Source: an uncultured Lachnospiraceae bacterium (GTDB taxonomy: Bacteria > Bacillota > Clostridia > Lachnospirales > Lachnospiraceae). From it: a DNA stretch of 64,000 bases. Location of the stretch: the NCBI GenBank assembly GCA_910577175.1, contig CAJTLU010000006.1, positions 37,535-101,534 on the forward strand. The letters are read 5' to 3'. The position numbers and the translations under genes are program-made. Numbering within the stretch: the first letter of the stretch is position 1; each line of letters begins with the position of its first letter. This document shows, piece after piece, positions 27,631 to 36,126 of the stretch. The notes under the pieces were generated by a model, which saw only the letters and a list, made by a program, of their open reading frames with translations, was not told the origin of the DNA and ran no database searches.

Positions 27631-28605
27631 TCAACGTCTTTTCCTTGCCTTGATAATAAATGAGTGATTAATAAATCTAGCCTTATGTGCAGAATAGTAT
27701 TTCTCAGAGTATTCTGCATCAGGGTCGTAATGAGCAGAGGCTTCAATCATCTTTTCGATTTCCATTCCATTATCAATCAGTGCATTGATATAGGAAGATA
27801 GCTTCCAATTCCGCAGACTCATCTGCATCCCAAATTTACTGAAACACATCATTTTTTCTTCTTCATAGGATTGACTTAATACATACTGTCCGTCTCGATT
27901 TTCCAGGCATTGAAGCAATGGATTATCCCATGAAAATATAAACGTACCATTTGCTTTCAGATATCTTGAAACCAAATAAAATACCTTATTGATATCCGGG
28001 GTCCAGCCGATTCCGTATATCGAATACACACAGTCAAAATAGTGAAATGGAATCCCCGGATTTACTTCCATGGGAGAAGCAAATAACTTTGCATTGATAT
28101 GCTTGTCCGCAAGATTCTTTTTTGCCTCTGCAATCTGTGTTTCGGAAATATCCAGACCATATAATTCCTTTGCCCCCTGCTCAGCCTGATACAACAAAGA
28201 TCTGCCGTCTCCACAGGCAAGCTCCAATACTGCTTTATCTGTCATATTGCCAAATAACTTTAATTCTTCCTCGCCAGGTGTATATGGACCGTACGCAGGA
28301 AGAATGGTTCCATTCCATGAATTTGAAACACCCTGATTCCATCCCGTTCTGTTTTCTTCCAAATAGCCTTTATCCGTATCTGTTATTACTTCATTCGAAT
28401 CTTCTATATTTTTTTGAAATAAAGCGTCTATCGTCACATGAAAAAAATCTGCGATTTCCGGAAGCATACTAATGTCCGGATATGTCTTTTTATTTTCCCA
28501 TTTGCTGATGGTTTGACAAGATACACCTAACCTTTCGGACATTTCCTGCTGGCTGACATTGTTGATTGCTCTTAATTTTTTAATTACACTACCTATAGAT
28601 ATCAT
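27631..28605 (-). CDS. XRE helix-turn-helix fused to SAM methyltransferase
   Basis: 324 residues. Residues 5-65 are a Cro/CI-type HTH (SQQEMSERLGVSCQTISKWENKK); residues about 115-320 are a class I methyltransferase with motif I VLELACGDGRSLLY and LYGLDISETQIAEAKK. This fusion suggests a regulator whose activity is tied to SAM or to methylation of a small molecule. No operon partner. Could be a resistance-type enzyme that controls itself. Confidence 0.85.
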   Translation of the reverse strand: MISIGSVIKKLRAINNVSQQEMSERLGVSCQTISKWENKKTYPDISMLPEIADFFHVTIDALFQKNIEDSNEVITDTDKGYLEENRTGWNQGVSNSWNGTILPAYGPYTPGEEELKLFGNMTDKAVLELACGDGRSLLYQAEQGAKELYGLDISETQIAEAKKNLADKHINAKLFASPMEVNPGIPFHYFDCVYSIYGIGWTPDINKVFYLVSRYLKANGTFIFSWDNPLLQCLENRDGQYVLSQSYEEEKMMCFSKFGMQMSLRNWKLSSYINALIDNGMEIEKMIEASAHYDPDAEYSEKYYSAHKARFINHSFIIKARKRR

Positions 28606-28699
28606 ACCGTTCCTCCTTTAATTTTCTATCACCATGGTAGTATAATTTCGGGATAAAATCAACCAACCATCCAGCAATGCAATATCAACCATTGGGATA

Positions 28700-30454
28700 C
28701 TATCTGCGGAACCTTCCCGTTTCCCAGACAGACCTGTAGAACTCCTGAAGCACATGAAATGCCATTTTCCGCTTCCCCTCTGCGGAGACAAGCCCCTTTG
28801 TATTGTAATATTTCTGTGTGACGGCAGTTCTTCTCGGACAGCGGAAATCCCGTAAAATCCAAGGCGTCATTCCCTTGATGTAGCTGATGTTACGGATGGT
28901 TTCTATCTGCTTTTCATACACAAACGCCTGACAGTCCTCGGTGCCCTTATCGGTAATCGTTCCCCGGTTCCCCGCGTAGGCGTCTGCTCCGAACTCGGTA
29001 ATAATCACAGGCTTCTCTGGATTACTGTTTTCAAAAAGAGCAGGCAGCGTTTGAAAGTCCGCCACATACCAGCCGCAGTATTCATTCAGTCCGATAATAT
29101 CCAGATGTCTCTCCAGTCTGTCCTCAATGGCGTTCTTTGCAAAATTTACAAGACACGCCGCCGAAACCGCCCTTGTAGGGTCATATTTGTGCGCAAATTC
29201 GGCAAGTCTTCCCATAAACTTCAGCCTGTCGTCGGTATCCTGGTTTTCATTTCCTACCGACCAGATGATAACACTTGCACGGTTAAAATCCCGTGTGATA
29301 AGCTCACAAAGCTGATTCTCCGCGTCCTTATAGGTATCCTCAGAGTCAAAATGAACGCCCCAGTACACCGGAATTTCCTCCCAGAGTAAAAGCCCCATTT
29401 CGTCGGCAAGCTCTGCCAGCCGCTCACTGTGCGGATAATGCGCCGCCCGCATAAAATTGCAGCCGAGCTCCTTCGCCGTCTGCAGCGCCTCCCTGCGTTC
29501 CTCGTCAGATAACGCCTTCCCGCTCTGGATGCTGTCCTCGTGAAAGCTGATTCCCCTAAGAAAAATTGCTCTCCCGTTCAGAAGAATCTCCATGCCCTCG
29601 ATACGGATTTCACGGAACCCGACCCTGTCGCTTACGCTGTCCTCCCCGCAGGTCAAGGTTACCTCATAGAGCTTCGGGCTTTCAGGCGACCAAAGCTCCG
29701 GGTCCGCTTCCAAAAGAAGTTCTCCCTCTCCGTCTCTTACTGCGATTTCACGGCGTATCCCAAGCTCATCAATCGTCAGAACCGCAGTGGAGTTTATCCC
29801 GGCAGAAAGCCTGACCTCTGCGCGTATTTTCCTGAAATTGCTCCCCGGCTCTAACGCAATCCGGAACTCCTTAATATGCACCCTTGGCACACGGATAATT
29901 TCTATATCGCGGTAAATTCCGCCATAATTAAACCAGTCCGTCACCGCAGGCGGAACCTGCCCGTCCCGTCTCGTGCTGTCCGCCTGAATTAAAATACGGT
30001 TGCTGTGCTCTAAAAAGCCCGTAATCTCAAAATAGAACGGGGTCGAGCCACCCTGGTGCATCCCGACATATTTTTTATTGAGATAAACACGGCAAAGATA
30101 ATTTACCGCGCCGATTTTCAAAAACACGCGCTCGTCCTCGTTTTGCTTTTCAAAAAAGAACCTGCGCGTAAAAATCATACTGCCCTCATAGAGCAGATAG
30201 GCTCTGTCGACGGTATTCCAACAGCAGGGCAGCTTCATTGTGTCCCATTCGTCGAAGGAATAATCAACTGGCAGAAGATTTCCGCCCTCGTCGTAGTAAT
30301 TTTCCTCATACCACTTCTGGTAAAAACAGGTATCGTACTGGTCCACTGCATAATGCCATTCTCCATTTAAGGATTCCTTTTTCCGGAACCTGTCATATAG
30401 CATCGTTTTAGCAGAGGCAGCTTCCTGCCCGGACTTGCTTTCATACGCTTCCAT
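28700..30454 (-). CDS. Glycoside hydrolase family 2, probable beta-glucuronidase
   Basis: 584 residues with the GH2 order: sugar-binding (residues about 25-190), immunoglobulin-like, then TIM barrel. Acid/base glutamate is in WSVGNENQD, nucleophile in IITEFGADA. A C-terminal YYNTKGL matches the Asn-x-Lys motif that contacts the glucuronate carboxylate, favouring beta-glucuronidase over beta-galactosidase. No signal peptide, so cytoplasmic. Ribosome-binding site AAAGGAG. No transporter of the glucuronide type is adjacent. Confidence 0.85.
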   Translation of the reverse strand: MEAYESKSGQEAASAKTMLYDRFRKKESLNGEWHYAVDQYDTCFYQKWYEENYYDEGGNLLPVDYSFDEWDTMKLPCCWNTVDRAYLLYEGSMIFTRRFFFEKQNEDERVFLKIGAVNYLCRVYLNKKYVGMHQGGSTPFYFEITGFLEHSNRILIQADSTRRDGQVPPAVTDWFNYGGIYRDIEIIRVPRVHIKEFRIALEPGSNFRKIRAEVRLSAGINSTAVLTIDELGIRREIAVRDGEGELLLEADPELWSPESPKLYEVTLTCGEDSVSDRVGFREIRIEGMEILLNGRAIFLRGISFHEDSIQSGKALSDEERREALQTAKELGCNFMRAAHYPHSERLAELADEMGLLLWEEIPVYWGVHFDSEDTYKDAENQLCELITRDFNRASVIIWSVGNENQDTDDRLKFMGRLAEFAHKYDPTRAVSAACLVNFAKNAIEDRLERHLDIIGLNEYCGWYVADFQTLPALFENSNPEKPVIITEFGADAYAGNRGTITDKGTEDCQAFVYEKQIETIRNISYIKGMTPWILRDFRCPRRTAVTQKYYNTKGLVSAEGKRKMAFHVLQEFYRSVWETGRFRR

Positions 30455-30666
30455 TTGAATCGCTCCTTTCTATCCGGAGTAACAATACGGCAATCTCTAA
30501 GCTTATGGTAGTATACTTTTGATTCCCTGTCAATTAGTTTCCTTCTTAGGTTTCCGCATTCTTTAAATGACCTGGAAAGCTTCCACGAAAGCGTCCGCAC
30601 TTCAAAGTTTACATCAGGCAACTGCAACGAACTTCCGTTTTCTGTTCCGGGTGTTATAATAATTTA

Positions 30667-30870
30667 AAGATACCAGGGTCAAAAGGTAAATCATCCGATG
30701 CAAGCTCGCTTACAAGAGGATGATTTACCTTTCGACCCGCCCAAAACACCGAAAAGCAGCCATTTTTCGAAGAAAAATGAGCGGATTTGAGGTGTTTTGA
30801 GGATTGCGGGAGTGCGAAGCACAGAGCAATCCGTATCACAAGTTGGGGGCAAATACTTTTGACCCCAACA
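30667..30870. repeat. MITE-like element with nested inverted repeats
   Basis: Outer ends GGGTCAAAAG (about 30677-30685) and CTTTTGACCCC (about 30856-30866) are inverted. Inside are a perfect 15-bp pair (30682-30696 with 30718-30732), AAAACACC/GGTGTTTT (30743-30750 and 30791-30798), CATTTTTC/AGAAAAATG (30761-30779) and GGATTGC/GCAATCC (30801-30832). This is a compact, highly structured non-coding repeat just before the ABC exporter genes. Confidence 0.65.
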
Positions 30871-30887
30871 TCATTTGAAAGGAGGGT

Positions 30888-31688
30888 ATGCCAATGGGCC
30901 TTTGCAGAAAAATTCTTTCTATTTCATTAAAGGAAAAATCTATATTTCGTTTTGACTATATCGCAGGTGTCCTGTTTGCCTTTTTTTACATTATCCTGAA
31001 GGTGTATCTGTGGAAAGGAATTTATGGCTCAGGCGGAGAGGCCGTAAACGGAATTGTATTAAATGATATGATTGTTTACAGCATTCTGGCGAGCCTTACG
31101 GGAGGCGTCACAAAAACTTCCGTTATGAACGATTTAAACGACAGCGTACTAAGCGGTTCTATCGCATCCGACCTGCTGCTGCCGATAGGGCTGAAAAAGT
31201 ATCTGTTTATCCGTTCTGTAACAAAAAATATTTTGGAGACAATTTATACAACTGCTCCCTCAGTATTGGCTGCTATACTTTTTTTCGGCTTTCATACAGA
31301 AATCAGTTTTTTTAGGGTTATCCTATACCTGTTTTCAGTTGCCATGGGAATTTTGATAAATTTTTACTATAATTTTCTATTTGGTTTAAGTGTTATCTGG
31401 TTCCGCAATTCCTTTTTCCTTAATAATATCAACAGCGTTCTTTCCAATCTTTTTTCCGGAGCGCTGGTTCCCCTTTGGTTTTTCCCGGAAGGACTGGGGA
31501 TGCTGTCTGAATTTCTTCCTTTCCGCTATATTGTTTTTGAACCGGTTTCCATTTTTTTAAATAAAAGGGGACCGGAAGAAATCACAGCTGTCCTCGGTAT
31601 GCAGCTACTCTGGATTTTTATTTTATATTTTGCAGTCACCTTAGTCTGGAACAGAGGAAGACATAAAATAATGATACAAGGAGGTTGA
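30888..31688 (+). CDS. ABC-2 type exporter permease, first subunit
   Basis: 266 residues with six likely membrane segments, of the DUF990/ABC-2 permease type. First of a three-gene unit (permease, permease, ATPase) with 4- and 20-base gaps. Such units export hydrophobic compounds or antimicrobial peptides; substrate unknown. AGGAGGGT precedes the start; an ATG six bases further in is an alternative. Confidence 0.85.
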   Translation: MPMGLCRKILSISLKEKSIFRFDYIAGVLFAFFYIILKVYLWKGIYGSGGEAVNGIVLNDMIVYSILASLTGGVTKTSVMNDLNDSVLSGSIASDLLLPIGLKKYLFIRSVTKNILETIYTTAPSVLAAILFFGFHTEISFFRVILYLFSVAMGILINFYYNFLFGLSVIWFRNSFFLNNINSVLSNLFSGALVPLWFFPEGLGMLSEFLPFRYIVFEPVSIFLNKRGPEEITAVLGMQLLWIFILYFAVTLVWNRGRHKIMIQGG

Positions 31689-31692
31689 CACA

Positions 31693-32502
31693 TTGAAAAC
31701 TGTATGGCGGTATCTGAAACTGAGCTTCCTTTTTATGAAAAAAACAATAAAAGGAATGTTGGTTTATCGTTGGTCCTTTCTGATTAACTGCATTTCCCAG
31801 GCATTAGATTATTCCGTAACATTTCTTCTGATGTGGATTATGATATCTGCCTTTGAACATATGAATGGCTGGAATGCCTATGAAGTCATGCTGCTGTATT
31901 CCTTCAGCCTGTTTTCATATGGAATTGCAGGTACCTTTTTCTTTCAGATTATGAACCTGCTGCCGTCGCAGATACGGCAGGGTTCCTTTGATGATGTACT
32001 TGTAAAACCGGTAAAGCTGCTGCCATATTTAATCAGCAGCAGTTTTATCTGCAACTATATCGCACACATGACGCTTTCCTTTATTGTAATGTCGGTCTGC
32101 TTCCGGGCCCTGAAAATTCGGATTCTGTTTCCGGTTTTTATAAAAATCATAGGGATTTTGTTTTTCGGAAGTTTGATTTATGCGGGTTTCTTTCTGATTG
32201 TGGGCGGCGCGGCATTTCTTGTTGCAAGAATCAATTCCTTGTTTCATATCATGTACTTTTTCAGGGAAGTATCCTACTATCCTATTTCGATATTTCCAAG
32301 GCTTATCCAGATTATTGTAACAGTGCTGGTTCCCTATGGATTTATTAACTTTTATCCGCTACAGGAACTATTAGAAAAGGACGATTTTATATTCCATGAA
32401 AGCCTGTCACTTCTGGCTCCTGCTGTTTCCATTTTATTTTTTGCACTGGCATGTCTGTTTTTCATTAAGAGCTCAAAGCATTACAAAAGCAGCGGTTCTT
32501 AA
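31693..32502 (+). CDS. ABC-2 type exporter permease, second subunit
   Basis: 269 residues, about six membrane segments, distantly similar to the preceding permease, including the family's cytoplasmic QIRQGSFDDVLVKPVKLLPYL element found before the third segment. Presumably forms a heterodimer with it. TTG at 31693 is used, 5 bases after AGGAGG. Confidence 0.85.
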   Translation: MKTVWRYLKLSFLFMKKTIKGMLVYRWSFLINCISQALDYSVTFLLMWIMISAFEHMNGWNAYEVMLLYSFSLFSYGIAGTFFFQIMNLLPSQIRQGSFDDVLVKPVKLLPYLISSSFICNYIAHMTLSFIVMSVCFRALKIRILFPVFIKIIGILFFGSLIYAGFFLIVGGAAFLVARINSLFHIMYFFREVSYYPISIFPRLIQIIVTVLVPYGFINFYPLQELLEKDDFIFHESLSLLAPAVSILFFALACLFFIKSSKHYKSSGS

Positions 32503-32522
32503 AAAATACGAGGAGGATTTTT

Positions 32523-33515
32523 ATGGCATTCATTCAGGTAAAGCATGTTTCAAAAGATTATGAGGTCATAGTACAGCGTCCCGGCGCGAGACACCTGCTA
32601 AAAAATATTTTTTGCCCCGATACCCGGATTGTCCACGCTGTAAAGGATATTTCCTTTGACATTGACGAGGGAGAGCTGGTTGGCTTTATCGGGGAAAACG
32701 GCGCCGGAAAGTCTTCCGCAATCAAGATGATATCAGGAATCTTATTCCCGACTTCCGGCAATATTACTGTTGCAGGCGTCTGCCCCTATTTAAAAAGGGA
32801 AATAAATGCACATAATATCGGTGTTGTTTTCGGACAAAGGTCGCGGCTGAACTGGGATCTTCCTATGGCGGACAGTTTTGAGCTAAATAAGGAAATTTAT
32901 CAGATTGATTCCGGGGTATTCCGGAAAAATGTAGCTATGTTTGTGGAACTGCTGCAAATGCAGGACTTCTATCATACGCCGGTAAGACAGCTTAGTCTGG
33001 GACAACGGATGAAGGCAGAAGTCGCCCTGTCGCTATTGCATGAGCCGCCGATTCTGTATCTGGATGAACCGACCATCGGTCTGGACGTCATGGCAAAGCA
33101 GCAAATCCGGAATTTTATTAAGGAACGGAACCAACGGGAGGGTACTACAACCATTCTGACATCCCATGATATGAAGGACCTGGAAAGCGTGTGCAAAAGA
33201 ATTATTATTCTGGAAAAAGGCAGCATTCTGTTTGATGATTCTCTTGAACGCTTCCGCCAGAAGTTTGCCAAAGAGGCAGTTGCCGAATTTATCTATACCG
33301 ACAAAAAGCCGGGTGGGGATATTTTACCGGAAAACATCCGGATTATGGAAGATAATGGGCATCACCTGGTAGTACGCTATCTTTTATCAGAGCTGACGAC
33401 CGCACAGTTGGTTGGAATCATTGGAAATTACTATGAAATTAATGACTTTACGATTAAGCCGCCTGATATCGAGGATATGGTAAGAGCTATTTATGCAAAA
33501 GAAGGAAACGCATGA
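32523..33515 (+). CDS. ABC transporter ATP-binding protein
   Basis: 330 residues: Walker A GENGAGKSS, signature LSLGQRMK, Walker B ILYLDEPTIGLD, and a C-terminal regulatory extension of about 90 residues. The form is typical of ATPases paired with DUF990/ABC-2 permeases (NatA/daunorubicin-type exporters). Energises the two permeases encoded upstream. Confidence 0.92.
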   Translation: MAFIQVKHVSKDYEVIVQRPGARHLLKNIFCPDTRIVHAVKDISFDIDEGELVGFIGENGAGKSSAIKMISGILFPTSGNITVAGVCPYLKREINAHNIGVVFGQRSRLNWDLPMADSFELNKEIYQIDSGVFRKNVAMFVELLQMQDFYHTPVRQLSLGQRMKAEVALSLLHEPPILYLDEPTIGLDVMAKQQIRNFIKERNQREGTTTILTSHDMKDLESVCKRIIILEKGSILFDDSLERFRQKFAKEAVAEFIYTDKKPGGDILPENIRIMEDNGHHLVVRYLLSELTTAQLVGIIGNYYEINDFTIKPPDIEDMVRAIYAKEGNA

Positions 33516-33642
33516 TATAACGAAGCAGCATCTCTGACTTCCTGAAGCTTGCATAAAAATGCAAAAGCAAAGCAGAAAGGACTTGCCTTTTTCTATAGGC
33601 AACATTATAATGAATAACGATGCAGATACAGGAGGTGGTACT

Positions 33643-34242
33643 GTGACAACTGGAGAAAAACTGGCAGTTCTGCGGAAAAATAAAGGCATTACGCAGGAAC
33701 AGCTGGCTGAGCTTTTAAAGGTTTCCCGCCAGTCTGTTTCCCGATGGGAAATGGATGCTGCGTTTCCCGAAACGGAAAAGCTGGTTAAATTGAGCAAAAT
33801 TTTAGACTGCAGCATTGATTTTCTGTTAAATGATAACAGGCAGGAGCCTTGGAGTATTTCGGCAAAGATAACTGCAAACGACTGCTTTCAGTTTATTCGT
33901 GAATGTGGATACTTTTTCCTCGCAACATCAGCCGATGGTAAGCCAAAGCTCAGACCGATGGGGATGCTTTACTCCGACGGGAACACGCTGTTTTTTGCTA
34001 CTGATAAACGGAAAAATCTTTATTCGGAGTTGACCGGAAATCCTTCTGTTGAGCTGGCAAGCTACAACCTGAACACAAGAAAATGGATTCGCATAAACGG
34101 CAGGGCAGGGACGGAAGGCTCCCAAAAAATCCGCGAGGAAATGGCCACCCTCTATCCGATGATAAAACAGGAATACATCGGACCGGAGGAAATCTTTTTT
34201 GTCATTTTTAAGCTGCTGATAGAGGATATCCGCATAGACTGA
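33643..34242 (+). CDS. XRE regulator fused to FMN-binding split-barrel domain
   Basis: 199 residues from GTG at 33643 (AGGAGGTGGTACT in front). Residues 8-62 are a Cro/CI HTH (ITQEQLAELLKVSRQSVSRWEM); residues 70-195 are a pyridoxamine-5'-phosphate-oxidase-like barrel (YFFLATSADGKPKLRPMG, LFFATDKRKN). Probably a flavin- or heme-responsive regulator. It is followed 41 bases later by a flavin reductase-like gene, a plausible partner. Confidence 0.85.
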   Translation: MTTGEKLAVLRKNKGITQEQLAELLKVSRQSVSRWEMDAAFPETEKLVKLSKILDCSIDFLLNDNRQEPWSISAKITANDCFQFIRECGYFFLATSADGKPKLRPMGMLYSDGNTLFFATDKRKNLYSELTGNPSVELASYNLNTRKWIRINGRAGTEGSQKIREEMATLYPMIKQEYIGPEEIFFVIFKLLIEDIRID

Positions 34243-34283
34243 CGACCGGAAAAAGAAAAACAGTGATGAAAGGAAGAACAGCA

Positions 34284-34850
34284 ATGAAGCGAAAATCCAT
34301 TGGCGCAAAGCATGAAATGATTATACAGCCTGCTTTTATTATCGGCACCTACAACGAGGACGGTTCGCCTGATTTTGCACCGATTACCTGGGTAAGCAAG
34401 ACCTGCGAGAAAGATTTCGATTATCTGATTGTCATCAGTATGTTCGGTACAAAACAGACGAAACAGAATGTCCACAGGGAAAAGCAGTTCAGCATCAATC
34501 TGGTCAGTACGGACATGCTGGCGCTGATGGACTATTTCGGGCAGACCTCTGGCGCAGACGGCGTTAAGGACGCCCTCCCTTACTCTTATGACAAGGCAGT
34601 CTGTGTCTATGCTCCTACTCTTGATGCGAGCCGCTGGGTCTGCGAATGCGAAGTAGTCCGGACTGTGACTACCGGGCAGTCGGATACCTTTTTCTGCCGG
34701 GTATGTAATGTCCAGATTGACGAACAAATTGATATTGAGGAAAAGGGGATTGATTTAACCCGGTTCGACCCGGTAATTTATTCGGGAAACTATCACTCCA
34801 TCGGAGAATTTCTCGGCACAATCGGGGATTTCTATCACAAGTCCTTATAA
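34284..34850 (+). CDS. Flavin reductase-like split-barrel protein
   Basis: 188 residues of the flavin reductase-like family (PAFIIGTYNEDGSPDFAPITW, GTKQTKQNVHREKQFSINL). The protein probably binds FMN and transfers electrons from NAD(P)H or ferredoxin. Start at 34284 fits an AGGAAG site. Likely co-regulated with the upstream XRE-flavoprotein. Confidence 0.85.
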   Translation: MKRKSIGAKHEMIIQPAFIIGTYNEDGSPDFAPITWVSKTCEKDFDYLIVISMFGTKQTKQNVHREKQFSINLVSTDMLALMDYFGQTSGADGVKDALPYSYDKAVCVYAPTLDASRWVCECEVVRTVTTGQSDTFFCRVCNVQIDEQIDIEEKGIDLTRFDPVIYSGNYHSIGEFLGTIGDFYHKSL

Positions 34851-34925
34851 CATCTTGCGTTTCCGCAGTTTATACACCCTTTTGCATAAGCCTGCGCACG
34901 TCCCGGCCGCCGCCTGTTGTTCTGA

Positions 34926-35023
34926 TTTTGCATTTGTCCGAAGGAGCGCGGCTTTTAGCGGAACCGGAATCACCTCTTAGAGATGTTTCGGCGCGAGGAC
35001 GCCACCGAGCGGCTTGACAGTTC
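34926..35023 (+). repeat. Dispersed repeat, copy A
   Basis: About 98 bases starting TTTTGCATTTGTCCGAAGGA and ending CCGAGCGGCTTGACAGTTC closely match 53116-53209. The copy's last bases supply the -35 (TTGACA) of the promoter in front of the broken TetR gene. Confidence 0.7.
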
Positions 35024-35062
35024 AGCAGAGTTTTGCTATAATTTCAATGAACAAATATTCAT
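35014..35062 (+). promoter_or_regulatory. Promoter and operator of the TetR-type gene
   Basis: TTGACA (35014-35019), 17 bases, TATAAT (35037-35042): a near-consensus promoter. Immediately after lies the imperfect palindrome ATGAACAAATATTCAT (35047-35062), a plausible self-operator. Confidence 0.75.
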
Positions 35063-35088
35063 TCATAATACCGAGAAGAGGAACGCAT

Positions 35089-35336
35089 ATGCCAAAATCG
35101 CAGGAACGGTGCCAGGAAATCCGCGAGGAAACCCGGTCTAAGATATTGCACGATTCCATGCTTTATTTTGCAAAAAACTGCTTTGCAGGGACAAAAATCA
35201 GCGATTTAGCAAAGCATATCGGAATCGGGCAGGGCACCCTCTGTCTGCCAGGAAGAAAATACGGAAGCTCTTCACAACACAGTATGAAATGATTTCCGAA
35301 GAAGATTTGTCAAGAGTTTTACTAAAGGACGAATAG
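35089..35336 (+). pseudogene. TetR-family regulator, internally deleted and frameshifted
   Basis: The HTH starts normally (SKILHDSMLYFAKNCFAGTKISDLAKHIGIGQGTL), but the recognition helix is cut: frame one goes to CLPGRKYGSS and stops, while another frame continues as FTTQYEMISEEDLSRVLLKDE to a TAG at 35336. Ligand domain missing. Its intact promoter therefore probably drives the SDR and condensation genes without control. Confidence 0.75.
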
Positions 35337-35357
35337 AAAAAGGAGCCAGGAATTTAT

Positions 35358-36119
35358 ATGAAAAAGATTGCAATTATAACGGGCGCTTCCGGCGGTATCG
35401 GACAGGAATTTGTGCGGGAGCTTGCAAAAGAATCGCTCGATGAAATATGGGTCACCGGCAGAAATGAAAAACGGCTGCTTGCATTAAGGGAAGAATATGG
35501 GGAGGTCATTACCCCTATCTGCAAGGACTTAACCCAAAGTGCAGATTTATTATCTTTTACAGACCTTCTGGAAGAGCAAAACCCGTCTGTCCTGTGGCTG
35601 GTAAACAATGCGGGAATTGCAAGAATGGCGCCTTCAAAGGACTTTTCATTTTCAGAACTGGAACAGACCATCGACTTAAATTGTAAAGCGCCCGCTGCTC
35701 TTATAAACCTTTGTATCCCATATATGGGAAGAGGGGCAAAAATACTGAACATTTCCTCTGCTTCCGCGTTCCAGCCTGTACCATATCTCAATTTGTACGC
35801 TGCCACAAAAGCCTTTGAACGCAGCTATTCACGTGCACTTAATGCAGAGCTGAAGCCCTGCGGGATTACAGTAACCGCCGTTTGTCCGGGCTGGGTAGAT
35901 ACCGAAATGCTGTCAAAAGAAATCAATGGGAAAAAGGTACGTTTTCCGGGAATTACTACGCCGGAAAGGGTTGTGAAAAAAGCCTTAAAAGACGCAAAAA
36001 AAGGAAGGGATATGTCCATCTGCTCCCTTTATGTGAAATGCCAGCATCTGAACGTAAAGCTGCTGCCGCAAAAGCTGACCATGAAAATCTGGCTGCATGG
36101 CATCAAAAATTATTTGTGA
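35358..36119 (+). CDS. Short-chain dehydrogenase/reductase
   Basis: 253 residues: IITGASGGIGQEF NAD(P) site, NNAGIA, catalytic Ser in ILNISSASAF and YAATKAFE. Classical SDR. Located 21 bases after the TetR relic and ending 7 bases before the condensation-domain gene, so they form one transcript. Substrate unknown; a lipid or secondary metabolite is plausible from context. Confidence 0.88.
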   Translation: MKKIAIITGASGGIGQEFVRELAKESLDEIWVTGRNEKRLLALREEYGEVITPICKDLTQSADLLSFTDLLEEQNPSVLWLVNNAGIARMAPSKDFSFSELEQTIDLNCKAPAALINLCIPYMGRGAKILNISSASAFQPVPYLNLYAATKAFERSYSRALNAELKPCGITVTAVCPGWVDTEMLSKEINGKKVRFPGITTPERVVKKALKDAKKGRDMSICSLYVKCQHLNVKLLPQKLTMKIWLHGIKNYL

Positions 36120-36126
36120 GGGAAAC

